A stretch of DNA of 64,000 nucleotides, taken from assembly GCA_000987045.1 (NCBI GenBank), contig LAKY01000025.1, positions 76,352 through 140,351 of the forward strand, in the 5' to 3' direction. This document shows positions 33,655-42,833 of the stretch, piece after piece; the stretch's first letter is position 1, and every line of letters starts with the position of its first letter. Position numbers and translations under genes: made by a program. The notes beneath the pieces are model-generated. The model was not told where the DNA came from, searched no databases, and saw nothing but the letters and a program-made list of their open reading frames with translations. Source of the stretch: Clostridiales bacterium PH28_bin88. GTDB lineage: Bacteria; Bacillota; PH28-bin88.

Positions 33655-34974
33655 CTATTTTCCGGTCAGGCGTTTTGCCCGGTGGGATACCTCGTACAGC
33701 ACCCGTTCGGTATCAATTGTTTTGACCTCCCGGTTTTCCATCAGAACCCGGCCGTTCACGATCACCGTTTGCACATCCGCCGCCTGGGCCGCATACACCA
33801 GGTGGGCCAGTATGTCATGGTGGGGATACAGGTGCGGTCGTTCGAAATCCAATAGAATGATGTCGGCTTTCTTGCCGGCCTGCAAGGTGCCCACATCACG
33901 AAGTCCCAGGGCACGGGCACCGTTCTTGGTAGCCATCTCCATCGCCTGGTAAGACGGGATCACCGTAGGGTTCCCTGTGCTTACTTTGTGCAACAGGGCG
34001 GCCGCCCGCATCTCTTCCATCATGTCCAGGTTATTGTTACTGGCAGCGCCGTCGGTACCCAAAGCCACCGGAATACCCGCCTCCAGCATTTGAGGCACCG
34101 GAGCGATGCCGGAGGCCAGTTTCATGTTGCTTTCCGGATTGTGGGCAACCCCTACCTGGCGCTCCTTCAGGACGGTGATATCCTCCGCATTCAGGTGGAC
34201 ACAGTGAGCAGCCAGCACCGGGTAGCGGAAAACCCCCACGGCATCCAGGTGCTGCACCGGACTTTTTCCATACTGCCTTTCAATATCGTCCTTCTCTACC
34301 CCGGTTTCGGCAACGTGGATATGCAGCCCCACCCGCAGGTCATCCGCCGCCGCCATCACCTGTTCCAGGAAGGCTGGAGGGCAAGTGTAGGGGGCGTGAG
34401 GTCCCAGCATGACAGTTACCCGCCCGTCCGCCTGGCCATGCCAGTTCCTGACCAGTTCCCGGTTCTCTGCCAGGGCCTGAGAGGCATTTTCCTGCAAGCC
34501 GATCAGCCCCCTGGACAGGCACCCGCGTATCCCGCTATCTGCCACCGCTCGGGCTACCTGGTCCATGTAAAAATACATGTCAGCAAAAGAGGTGGTGCCA
34601 GACTGGATCATTTCCAGGATACACAACATGGTACCCCAGTAGACGTCTTCAGGCTCCAGTTTTGCTTCCAGCGGCCAAATTTTCTGTTCCAGCCACTGCA
34701 TCAGGGGTAGGTCGTCGGCATAACTCCGTAAAAGGGTCATGGCAGCATGGGTATGGGCATTAACAAATCCGGGCATTGCTACCATGCCGCGGGCCTGGAT
34801 TACCCTGTCGGCCCGCCACCCCGGCGGCACCGTTCCCACCGGACCGACAGCCGCGATGGTGTGGCCTTCAACTGCGATTTCCCCTTCGTAGTACAGGTCT
34901 CCGGGTTCAGCCAACCCTTTCACCATAGGTACTACTTTGCAGTCTTTAATCAATATCCTTTCTTCTGTCGCCAT
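33655..34974 (-). CDS. mtaD: 5'-methylthioadenosine / S-adenosylhomocysteine deaminase
   Basis: 439 residues from ATG 34974 (GGGGAG upstream). Amidohydrolase fold with metal ligands in GFVNAHTHAAMTLLRS, GLHIHVAETG, LAAHCVHLNAED and LGTDGAASNNNLDMM; the last is typical of the SAH/MTA deaminase group. Converts MTA to methylthioinosine and SAH to S-inosylhomocysteine. Lies directly after mtnA and an mtnP-like gene, which fits salvage of MTA via the inosine derivative. Confidence 0.92.
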   Translation of the reverse strand: MATEERILIKDCKVVPMVKGLAEPGDLYYEGEIAVEGHTIAAVGPVGTVPPGWRADRVIQARGMVAMPGFVNAHTHAAMTLLRSYADDLPLMQWLEQKIWPLEAKLEPEDVYWGTMLCILEMIQSGTTSFADMYFYMDQVARAVADSGIRGCLSRGLIGLQENASQALAENRELVRNWHGQADGRVTVMLGPHAPYTCPPAFLEQVMAAADDLRVGLHIHVAETGVEKDDIERQYGKSPVQHLDAVGVFRYPVLAAHCVHLNAEDITVLKERQVGVAHNPESNMKLASGIAPVPQMLEAGIPVALGTDGAASNNNLDMMEEMRAAALLHKVSTGNPTVIPSYQAMEMATKNGARALGLRDVGTLQAGKKADIILLDFERPHLYPHHDILAHLVYAAQAADVQTVIVNGRVLMENREVKTIDTERVLYEVSHRAKRLTGK

Positions 34975-34992
34975 TTTTTCTCTCCCCATTCT

Positions 34993-36033
34993 CTATATAT
35001 TACCCTTTAGTGCTTCAGCCAGTCCCTGATCAAAGGGCGGGCGGATAACTCCCCGGTCCGTAATCAGGGCGGTAACCAGGTAATGAGGTGTAACGTCGAA
35101 GGCCGGGTTGTACACCGGCACACCTTCCGGCGCTACCCGTTGGTTACCCACCCGGCACACTTCTTCCAGATCCCGCTCCTCGATGGGAATCTGTGCGCCG
35201 CACGGAAGCGATACATCGATGGTAGAGACAGGGGCAGCCACATAAAAAGGCACCCGGTGGTGCCTGCACAGCACTGCCAAGCTGTAGGTACCGATCTTGT
35301 TGGCCACGTCACCGTTGGCGGTGATCCGGTCCGCCCCCACCACCACAAGATCGATCTTTCCCTGCTGCATCAGGTAACCGGCCATGCTGTCGGTAATCAG
35401 GGTAACCGGAATACCGTCTTGCATCAGTTCCCACGCGGTCAGCCGAGCTCCCTGGAGCAGCGGCCTGGTTTCATCGGCATACACCCGGATATCCTTCCCC
35501 GCCTCGTGGGCAGCCCGGATCACCCCCAGGGCAGTACCGTACCCGGTCGTAGCCAGGGCGCCGGCATTGCAGTGGGTTAAAATGGTAGCTTTATCTGGTA
35601 CCAGCGAGTTACCAAATTCACCGATGCGACGGTTCATGGCCAAATCTTCCTGGTAAATACCGTGAGCCTCAGCCAGCAGTCCCCGAATTATATCACCGGA
35701 CGGTGAGGTTTGGAGTTGTGACAGTTTTTTCAACATCCTGTCCAGTGCCCAGAAGAGGTTGACCGCCGTAGGGCGGGTTTCCGCCAGGCTTTGGGCCACC
35801 CGCCGGATGTGCGCTACCAGTCTCTCTGTATCCTGGCCCTCGTAAGCCAAGGCACCCAGGACCACCCCGTAGGCAGCGGCCGCTCCGATAGCTGGCGCCC
35901 CACGTACCTGCATGGTTCGGATGGCTGACGCCACCTGCCGGTAATCACGACAGCTGATATATTCCACTGACAGCGGCAGTTTGGTCTGATCCAAAAGGAA
36001 TAAGGTGTTATTCTCCCAATAGAGCGTCCTCAT
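34993..36033 (-). CDS. mtnA: S-methyl-5-thioribose-1-phosphate isomerase
   Basis: 346 residues. Isomerises methylthioribose-1-phosphate to methylthioribulose-1-phosphate. Active-site Cys in LTHCNAGALATTGYG and Asp in VGADRITANGDVANKIGTY; RGAPAIGAAAAYGVVLGAL binds phosphate. Later methionine-salvage genes (mtnB, mtnW, mtnD) are not nearby, so the fate of the product is not shown here. Confidence 0.96.
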   Translation of the reverse strand: MRTLYWENNTLFLLDQTKLPLSVEYISCRDYRQVASAIRTMQVRGAPAIGAAAAYGVVLGALAYEGQDTERLVAHIRRVAQSLAETRPTAVNLFWALDRMLKKLSQLQTSPSGDIIRGLLAEAHGIYQEDLAMNRRIGEFGNSLVPDKATILTHCNAGALATTGYGTALGVIRAAHEAGKDIRVYADETRPLLQGARLTAWELMQDGIPVTLITDSMAGYLMQQGKIDLVVVGADRITANGDVANKIGTYSLAVLCRHHRVPFYVAAPVSTIDVSLPCGAQIPIEERDLEEVCRVGNQRVAPEGVPVYNPAFDVTPHYLVTALITDRGVIRPPFDQGLAEALKGNI

Positions 36034-36067
36034 GCCACCCCTCCTTTTCTAGGTGCTAGTGACTAAT

Positions 36068-36859
36068 TTAGAACTTTCCCAACTCCTTTAATGCTTCACG
36101 ACACCTGCAGTGTCCAGTCCCCGGCAGAGACAAAATGGTTGTAGTGAGCAGGTGTTGTAAATGGGATGAACTACGGGCCATGGTTTCCACTACTTCCTGG
36201 TGGGTAAGGGGCTCCAGGGCAAGGCCTGCCGCGAAATTTGTGACCACCGCAATGGTGGCATAACAGATCTCCGCTTCCCTGGCCAGCACCACCTCCGGGA
36301 CGTTAGTCATCCCCACCAGGTCGCCACCAAACCGCCGGAACATTTCGATCTCCGCCGGTGTCTCAAACCTGGGCCCCTCGGTACATACGTATGTCCCCCG
36401 GGGATGCACCCGGGCAGGCAAATCCCCGGTAACCCCTAAAATCACTTTCCGCAGGCGTGGACAGTATGGCTCAGTCATATCCACATGCACGACACCGGTA
36501 TAACCGTCATAAAAGGTATAAACCCTGGTCTTGGTGCAATCGATGAACTGGTCCAATACCACCAGGTCTCCGGGATACATGGCGCGGTTTAGGGACCCCA
36601 CCGAAGCCGTCGCCAGGATCTCGGTCACGCCCAGTTCTTTCATCGCCATGATATTGGCCCGGTAATTGACCCGGTGCGGTGGAACAGCATGACCAGACCC
36701 GTGCCGCGAGATAAAGACCACCTGGCGCCCCTGACAACCCCCGAGACGTGCCGGCACGCTGCCAAATTTGGTGGTTATTTCCTCTTCCCGCACGTCTGAA
36801 AAGAGGTCCAGGTTATAGACGCTGGTACCCCCGATCAGACCTATCGCTCCAGACCCCAT
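36068..36859 (-). CDS. mtnP: Methylthioadenosine/methylthioinosine phosphorylase
   Basis: 263 residues, purine nucleoside phosphorylase family 2. GLIGGTSVYNLD (phosphate loop), SRHGSGHAVPPHRVNYRANI, EGPRFETPAEIEMFRRFGGD and GMTNVPEVVLARE are present. The purine-binding loop reads VVTNFAAGL. Adenosine-preferring MTA phosphorylases carry an Asp pair there (TDYDCW), while methylthioinosine phosphorylases carry Asn (TNWAAG). The Asn type, next to mtaD, suggests methylthioinosine is the true substrate. Specificity is inference. Confidence 0.88.
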   Translation of the reverse strand: MGSGAIGLIGGTSVYNLDLFSDVREEEITTKFGSVPARLGGCQGRQVVFISRHGSGHAVPPHRVNYRANIMAMKELGVTEILATASVGSLNRAMYPGDLVVLDQFIDCTKTRVYTFYDGYTGVVHVDMTEPYCPRLRKVILGVTGDLPARVHPRGTYVCTEGPRFETPAEIEMFRRFGGDLVGMTNVPEVVLAREAEICYATIAVVTNFAAGLALEPLTHQEVVETMARSSSHLQHLLTTTILSLPGTGHCRCREALKELGKF

Positions 36860-36883
36860 AAATCCTCCCCTCCCCTTCAGGCT

Positions 36884-37807
36884 TTATTCCTGTTCAGCAA
36901 AAAGAGCCGTGACGAATTCCCGGGGATTGAACTCCCGCAAATCATCTACTCCCTCGCCGATACCGATGAGTTTTACCGGGATTTCCAACTCCGATCGGAT
37001 GCCGATAATTACGCCTCCTTTGGCGGTTCCGTCCAGTTTGGTGAGAGCAATGCCTGTCACCCCTACCGCCTTACCAAATAGTTTGGCCTGGGAAATGGCA
37101 TTCTGCCCGGTGGTGGCATCCAGCACCAGCAAAACCTCCTGGGGTCCTTCCGGTATCTCTCGCTCAATCACACGGCGCACCTTTTTGACCTCTTCCATCA
37201 GGTTGGTTTTGTTTTGCAGCCTGCCGGCGGTGTCCACGATCACCACCTGCGACCCCCGTGCTCGCGCCGACTGAATGGCATCAAAGGCTACCGCAGCCGG
37301 ATCGGCCCCTTCCTGGTGCCTGATCACCTGTGCCCCCACCCGTCGCCCCCAAACCTCCAGCTGGTCGATGGCGGCAGCCCTAAAGGTATCTCCGGCAGCC
37401 AGCAGCACCTTTTTCCCTTCAAGGCTCAGTTTATGAGCTAATTTGCCGATAGTAGTGGTTTTGCCGGCCCCGTTTACCCCCACGACCAGGATCACGGAAG
37501 GCGGTGGACCATTTAAATTAAGCGGTATACTGTCTTCTCCCAGAATGTCCACGATCTCATCCCGCAATATATCTTTAACCCGAAGGGCCTCTCTGATGCG
37601 TTCCTGCTTGGCCCGCTGGCGGATCCTTTCCGCCAGGCGCATGGATGTTTCCACCCCCACATCCGCCCGGATCAGGATCTCCTCCAATTCCTCATAGAAC
37701 TCCTCGGTTAACTCCCCTTGCCCCGCTACCAAGTCGCCGATCCGGTCAACCAAGCCCTGCCGGGTCTTGGTGAGGCCCTCTTTCAACCTGGAGAACAATC
37801 CCGCCAA
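36884..37807 (-). CDS. ftsY: Signal recognition particle receptor FtsY
   Basis: 307 residues from TTG 37807 (GGAGGG, 7-nt spacing). Short N-terminal amphipathic segment [11 protein letters not shown] for membrane contact, then the NG domain: G1 [35 protein letters not shown]4 [14 protein letters not shown]. No acidic A domain, as usual in Firmicutes. The 5' region is occupied by repeat copy B. Confidence 0.97.
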   Translation of the reverse strand: MAGLFSRLKEGLTKTRQGLVDRIGDLVAGQGELTEEFYEELEEILIRADVGVETSMRLAERIRQRAKQERIREALRVKDILRDEIVDILGEDSIPLNLNGPPPSVILVVGVNGAGKTTTIGKLAHKLSLEGKKVLLAAGDTFRAAAIDQLEVWGRRVGAQVIRHQEGADPAAVAFDAIQSARARGSQVVIVDTAGRLQNKTNLMEEVKKVRRVIEREIPEGPQEVLLVLDATTGQNAISQAKLFGKAVGVTGIALTKLDGTAKGGVIIGIRSELEIPVKLIGIGEGVDDLREFNPREFVTALFAEQE

Positions 37808-37832
37808 CCCAATCCCTCCGTTCAACCAACGT

Positions 37833-37943
37833 TATAGAAAACTTGGCTTGCGCTATAGAAGACTTGCCCATTTATGGGCGTAGTCGCACTTATGCCTGTG
37901 GTGCAAGCCTTTAGGCGCAGGCGGAAGCCTTAGTTGCACTTAT
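37833..37943 (+). repeat. Palindromic repeat family, copy B (long, nested form)
   Basis: 111 bp upstream of ftsY. Outer ends TATAGAAAACTTGGCTTGCG and TTAGTTGCACTTAT match copy A. In the middle (37854-37893) sits a 40-bp unit with the same kind of ends, TATAGAAGACTTG ... GTCGCACTTAT, around a CCCATTTATGGG hairpin. This looks like one element inserted in another. Confidence 0.75.
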
Positions 37944-37944
37944 G

Positions 37945-37978
37945 CTTTCAGAAAGGTACAACTTATCCTTTCTGAAAG
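37945..37978. repeat. CAGAAAG hairpin next to repeat copy B
   Basis: Perfect 12-bp stem CTTTCAGAAAGG / CCTTTCTGAAAG around TACAACTTAT, one base from the end of copy B. Related to the hairpin at 30265-30291. Confidence 0.7.
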
Positions 37979-37987
37979 TGAAATAAA

Positions 37988-38009
37988 GGTTAAGGGCTTT
38001 GCCTTAACC
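37988..38009 (-). terminator. Terminator after the JAMM-like gene
   Basis: Stem GGTTAAGG / CCTTAACC (8 bp, 6-nt loop) followed on the minus strand by TTTATTTC, 20 nt beyond the stop codon at 38030. Confidence 0.7.
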
Positions 38010-38029
38010 TGAATATTTTACCATACAAG

Positions 38030-39166
38030 CTAGTTAATCTCAATGGGTTTACACAACCCGGTATAATCCTGGGCAATACCGAATTTGCGGTTCCTGATCT
38101 CCGCCTCTTCCTCGGGCGTCTTTGCCCCGAAAAACTTGATATTGAGATGCTCTTCCTCATCAGCCAAGCGGAACAGATCGTCAGTTGCTTCGATGACTGT
38201 GGCACCGCGGATGTGTCCATCCTTGTCATGCCCGATGGCGACAATTGGCCTCCCCCAAGAACCGGGTCCGGCATGGGCATCGCCGATATGCATCACTCCC
38301 GTCCCCCCTGGGTGGGTGTGTACGATTACAGCGTCAGGGGATACCATCTCGCTGTAAATATATCGTAGTGAGCGTCCCTTAATGTCAACCGCACTGGAAG
38401 CCAACAGGCGGGACGGAACAAAACCGATACCACCGGCCACAATTTCTCCCCATGCCACGACCCGGCCTTCGCCATCCACCCGTCCCATCGTGGCCACCTC
38501 CCTGCCCTGGCCAATCTCTACTGAGCGCCGTATCAGATCCTCAGCCAGCTCACGATCCAGCGCCATGACAGTTTTGCGGGGAATATTCCACTCCTGGCGG
38601 TCTGATGCCTCTTCTACGGCCGGGGCTTCCGGCATGTCCACTACTGGAAGTTCCTCACCAACCTCCAGGTATTGAAGTTCCATTTGGTGGCTGCGCCGGA
38701 GCACTTCTTTTTCCGCGTCCATAGTGTTTACGGTCAGGGTCTCCAGGTTCAGCCTCTCCGACTCGGTAGACAGGTCAAAAAATTCCGCTTTGGGATAAAC
38801 AAGTCCCACCCCTGCCGACCCTTGTTCTTTCACCCCAATACTGACAATGGGAATGCCGAAAAAATCAACTCCGGATACATCAGTAATCAGACCGGTCTTT
38901 CCCGGGCGTGTAGTAAGGAAAACCGCATTAGACGGTAGTTGCTGCATCCCTTCGATCAGGGACCTGTGTTCCATACGTGTAATTTTGGCGAGGAGCGAAC
39001 GCAGGGGAATGCCCCCCAATCCCCCATCAACCATCGGGGTCATATGTGAAATATGCCCTTCTTCGTTGACAAGGCCAATGCTTCCTACGTTCCTCCCCTG
39101 GCTAAGCTCACGGGTGCGACTGACCATCCTGTCCACAATGTAACGGGCGATACCCCGGATGTGCAT
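38030..39166 (-). CDS. Unrecognised protein with two tandem JAMM/MPN-like domains
   Basis: 378 residues; I do not recognise a named family. The C-terminal half (about 200-345) has a JAMM metalloprotease-like site: Glu241, then HTHP (283-286) and Asp296, spaced HxH-x7-H-x2-D, with His where canonical JAMM has Ser. The N-terminal half (about 15-145) aligns with it repeat to repeat (QGRNVGSIGLVNEEG with QGREVATMGRVDGEG, and so on). However, its metal motif is lost (LTTRPGKTGLITD in place of VHTHPGGTGVMHIGD). A Glu-rich linker joins them. No signal peptide or membrane helix. Lies between smc and ftsY with no clear ribosome site at the chosen ATG. Could be a cytosolic metalloprotease or isopeptidase with a regulatory pseudo-domain. 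Confidence 0.75.
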   Translation of the reverse strand: MHIRGIARYIVDRMVSRTRELSQGRNVGSIGLVNEEGHISHMTPMVDGGLGGIPLRSLLAKITRMEHRSLIEGMQQLPSNAVFLTTRPGKTGLITDVSGVDFFGIPIVSIGVKEQGSAGVGLVYPKAEFFDLSTESERLNLETLTVNTMDAEKEVLRRSHQMELQYLEVGEELPVVDMPEAPAVEEASDRQEWNIPRKTVMALDRELAEDLIRRSVEIGQGREVATMGRVDGEGRVVAWGEIVAGGIGFVPSRLLASSAVDIKGRSLRYIYSEMVSPDAVIVHTHPGGTGVMHIGDAHAGPGSWGRPIVAIGHDKDGHIRGATVIEATDDLFRLADEEEHLNIKFFGAKTPEEEAEIRNRKFGIAQDYTGLCKPIEIN

Positions 39167-39239
39167 CGTGTACTACCCAGCCTCCTGCCTTCATAAAATC
39201 CGCATCTATTTTGCCCGCCCTCCAAGCGGGCTATGCGCA

Positions 39240-42200
39240 TTAACTTACCCTGTCCACCATGTCCGTCAACTGTACGGCGACCAGCTTCGAGACCCCTGGC
39301 TCCTCCATGGTGACACCGTACAGGACATCCGCCACTTCCATGGTCCCCTGGCGGTGAGAGATGACCACAAATTGCGTATCTCCGGCCAGGTCTCTTAGAA
39401 ACTGGGCAAACCGCTCCACATTAGCCTCATCCAGCGAGGCTTCTATTTCATCCAATACACAAAAAGGACTTGGCCTGGTTTGTAAAATGGCAAATAACAG
39501 GGCCGTAGCAGTCAGGGCTCGTTCGCCGCCGGACAGTAAAGAAAGGTGTTGCAGTTTCTTCCCAGGTGGTTGGGCAACGATCTCAATACCTGTTTCTAAC
39601 AGGTTTTCTGGTTCACTCAGGTACAACTCGGCATAACCGCCTCCGAAGAGAGTCTTGAATACGCTGGTAAAGGCATCCGCCACAGCCTTGAAGGTGGCGG
39701 CGAATCGTTGTTGCATCACCGAATCCACCTCCCGGATTACTTCCAGAAGCGTTTCACGTGCCTGCTCCAGATCCTGTCGCTGACCGCTTAAAAATTCAAA
39801 CCTCTCTTTCAGTCTTCTATATTCGCTGATAGCCCCCAGGTTGACTGGCCCCATGGCTGCAATTTCCTTCTGTAAATAGCGTATGCGAGCACCCGCTCCC
39901 GGTACCGGTGTTGCATCCGAGTGTTGCGTAAGAGCTTCCTGGATGGTAAGGCCGTATTTCTCCTTCAAGGATCTGGTGCCATTCTCCATATCGGCGTCCA
40001 TCCGGGCCTGCTCCACTTCCTTCTGGTGCAATTGTTCCCGGATGCCCGTAACCCGGCGAAGCACTTCCTTGACGCGGTTTTCCATGTCCCCTGCTTGTTC
40101 CCGCACGCGTTCCAGGGTGATCTGGCTTTCTTCCATCTGCAGGCGATACTTTTCTTTTTCCTGCACCACTCGCGCTATGTCTTGCCGCAGGGCGCCAAGA
40201 TTGGCCTCAATTTGTCTCTGAGATGCTTCGATCGCTTTCAATTCCTCACGCTTACCAGTAACCTCCCTGGAATATTCCGCCCGCTGGAGGTAAAAACGTT
40301 CCAACCCACCGCGGATACCGACCTCCTCTTGCTGCACCCGGGCAAGGGCCACCTTGGCCTCAGTTACCGCGCCAGCCACTGCCGTATACCTACCCTGAAG
40401 CAGGCGTCCCCTTTCCTGGTCAACTCCCATTTCCCGGTTCAGCCGCTCTTCCTCTTGGGCCATTTGTGTGGCCTGCTGGTGCAGCGCCTGGCAGCGGGAC
40501 CGCAGTCCCGCCATCTCCCGGCCAACTTCCTCATCCTCCAGGTCTAACACCCGGATACTGTCTTGCAGATGTGATAGGGTATCCTGAACCCGCAGGAGTT
40601 CCTTCTCCGCTCCGGTCAATTCTACCAGCAGTTGCTGGCGTTCCGCCTGGAGGCGTTCGATGAGTTCGCCGTCCGACCTCCACTCTCGCTCCAGCGACTC
40701 CAGTTGCTCCCGGTCTTCAGCTATCTGCTGCTCGGTACGTGCTACTGTTAACTGCAATTCCTTAATTTCCCGATTTCTTCCTAAAAGATTTGTTCCCTTT
40801 TTTCGGTAAGTTCCTCCAGTGAGGGAGCCGCCAGGGTTGATGACGTCACCATCCAGGGTAACCATTTTGACGGTATACCCGGTTTGCCGGGCCAATTGCA
40901 CCGCCGTACGGATATCCTCCACCACCAGGATCCCACCCAACAGGAAGCGTACCGCCGGCATGTATCTTTCCGCCGCTTGCACCAGGTCAGCCGCCACTCC
41001 TATTACTCCGGGCGCCTTGAGTACGTTCCTGGCAGCGCCGGGCAACTCCCGGGGACGCAGGACACTTAAAGGAAGAAAAGTAGCCCTACCCGTGCCGCTT
41101 TCTTTTAAGTATTGGATCGCCCGCCGGGCAGCATCGTCGGTCTCGGTAATTACATCCTGAACTGCCGCCCCTAGCGCCACCTCCACCGCCGTTTCCAGTT
41201 TGGCCGGAACTTCGACCACATCCGCCACTACCCCGCAAACGCCCACGCACGCCGGGTGGCCTTGAGCCTTGGCCCGGAGAACAGCTCGCACCCCATGAAA
41301 ATATCCTTCCTTTTCCCGCTCCATCTCCTCCAGCACCAGGAAGCGAGAGCGGGCGGCTTGCAGCTGCTCATCCCCCTCCCGGACACGACGCCGCCAGTCC
41401 GCCATGGTCAGTTCCTTCTCCCCACGCTGCCGCTGCATGTCTTCCATCCGTAGCAGGAGGTCCTCAACATCCCGGCCTTGACGGGTCAAAACCCGTTGCC
41501 ACTCCTCCTTGCGTTTCTGTCCCTCTTCCGCTTCAGCCAGCAGGGAGGTCCTCCTGTCCAACAACCTAGCGCTCTTGGCTTCCAGGTTTCTTTTCTGTTG
41601 GTTCAGTTGCTTGATCTCATTCCGGCAAGCGGACAGGTTGCTCACAAGGTCGAACATCCTTCGCTTGCCCTGCTCCAGTCCCGCCTCATGCTCCCTCAGC
41701 GCCTTCTCCGCCGCTGCTAGTTCCCTTTGTTGTTCGTCCAATATTTGTGTTTGCTCTTTCACCCGCTGCAATAATTGCTGGTGTTGCTGTTCCTCCCGAA
41801 AATGCCGGTCTTGCAGGTCCTCCTGCTTCTTCTCCAGTTCGGCAATCTCTGCCCGTAACCGGGTATCCTGTTGGCTGAGAGAAGTCCGCTTCTCCTCGGC
41901 CACCCCGATCTGCCCTTCGGTTCTTTCCAGTTGTGTCGACCATTCCAACAGCCGGCGCTGGCATTCCTGCACCGCCTCTTCCGCCCTGCGTTGTTCCAGG
42001 CGAGAAGCCTGCAAAGCGGCTTCCATGCTCGCCCCGGTAGTCTCCTGTTCCTGTAACTCCCGTCTTAAATTCTCGTTGGCCTCCCGGACCTGTCTTATCT
42101 TCTGTTCTATCCCCCGCAACTGTCGTAGCATCACCTGCAGTTCCAGTTCATCCAGTTCGGACCGTAGTTTTTGGTAATGAGAGGCCTGCTCCGCTTCCGC

Positions 42201-42818
42201 CGCCAGTGGTTCCAGCTGCCGTCGAATTTCGGAAGTCAAGACCCCCAATCGTTCCAGGTGGTGTTGGGTCTCATCAAGTTTACGCAACGCTTCTTTCTTG
42301 CGATTACGGTACTTTATAATCCCTGCCGTCTCTTCTAACAAAGCCCGCCTTTCTTCCGGGCGGGCATTCAAGACCTCTTCCACCTTTCCTTGGCCGATTA
42401 TAGTCATGGCCTCCCGCCCGAGACCGGTGTCGGCGAAAAGATCCAGTACGTCCTTTAAACGGCAGGGAGTCTTGTTAATAAAGTACTCTCCCTCCCCTGA
42501 ACGGAAGACCCGCCGGGTAACGGTAACCTCTTGAAACTCCAGGGGTAACAGGCCAGTACTGTTATCCAAAGTCATGGAAACTTCAGCCATACCCACCGGG
42601 CGCCGCTTCTCGCTTCCCGCGAAAATGACATCCTCCATTTTATTACCCCGCAAGGACTTGGCGCTCTGTTCACCCAGTGCCCACCGGATAGCGTCCGCGA
42701 TGTTGCTTTTCCCACTGCCATTAGGTCCCACGATCACGGCGATACCTGGTCCAAAGGTAAGTTGCAGGCGGTCTACAAAAGATTTAAACCCCTGGATTTC
42801 CAAACGTTTCAGGTACAA
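39240..42818 (-). CDS. smc: Chromosome partition protein SMC
   Basis: 1192 residues, full length. N-terminal ATPase half with Walker A GPNGSGKSNIADAIRWALG, two long coiled-coil arms (about 165-500 and 680-1015), a hinge at about 510-670 (CVGVCGVVADVVEVPAKLE to GGSLTGGTYRKKG). C-terminal half with signature LSGGERALTATALLFAI and Walker B FCVLDEIEASLDEANV. Acts with ScpA/ScpB in chromosome condensation. rnc-smc-ftsY is the canonical neighbourhood; here spoVS and the JAMM-like gene are interleaved. Confidence 0.98.
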   Translation of the reverse strand: MYLKRLEIQGFKSFVDRLQLTFGPGIAVIVGPNGSGKSNIADAIRWALGEQSAKSLRGNKMEDVIFAGSEKRRPVGMAEVSMTLDNSTGLLPLEFQEVTVTRRVFRSGEGEYFINKTPCRLKDVLDLFADTGLGREAMTIIGQGKVEEVLNARPEERRALLEETAGIIKYRNRKKEALRKLDETQHHLERLGVLTSEIRRQLEPLAAEAEQASHYQKLRSELDELELQVMLRQLRGIEQKIRQVREANENLRRELQEQETTGASMEAALQASRLEQRRAEEAVQECQRRLLEWSTQLERTEGQIGVAEEKRTSLSQQDTRLRAEIAELEKKQEDLQDRHFREEQQHQQLLQRVKEQTQILDEQQRELAAAEKALREHEAGLEQGKRRMFDLVSNLSACRNEIKQLNQQKRNLEAKSARLLDRRTSLLAEAEEGQKRKEEWQRVLTRQGRDVEDLLLRMEDMQRQRGEKELTMADWRRRVREGDEQLQAARSRFLVLEEMEREKEGYFHGVRAVLRAKAQGHPACVGVCGVVADVVEVPAKLETAVEVALGAAVQDVITETDDAARRAIQYLKESGTGRATFLPLSVLRPRELPGAARNVLKAPGVIGVAADLVQAAERYMPAVRFLLGGILVVEDIRTAVQLARQTGYTVKMVTLDGDVINPGGSLTGGTYRKKGTNLLGRNREIKELQLTVARTEQQIAEDREQLESLEREWRSDGELIERLQAERQQLLVELTGAEKELLRVQDTLSHLQDSIRVLDLEDEEVGREMAGLRSRCQALHQQATQMAQEEERLNREMGVDQERGRLLQGRYTAVAGAVTEAKVALARVQQEEVGIRGGLERFYLQRAEYSREVTGKREELKAIEASQRQIEANLGALRQDIARVVQEKEKYRLQMEESQITLERVREQAGDMENRVKEVLRRVTGIREQLHQKEVEQARMDADMENGTRSLKEKYGLTIQEALTQHSDATPVPGAGARIRYLQKEIAAMGPVNLGAISEYRRLKERFEFLSGQRQDLEQARETLLEVIREVDSVMQQRFAATFKAVADAFTSVFKTLFGGGYAELYLSEPENLLETGIEIVAQPPGKKLQHLSLLSGGERALTATALLFAILQTRPSPFCVLDEIEASLDEANVERFAQFLRDLAGDTQFVVISHRQGTMEVADVLYGVTMEEPGVSKLVAVQLTDMVDRVS

Positions 42819-42833
42819 AAGAAAATCCTCCTA

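Noticed and set aside
36860..36883. SAM riboswitch before the methylthioadenosine salvage genes
   Set aside because: Only 24 nt separate ftsY from mtnP; there is no room for a riboswitch.
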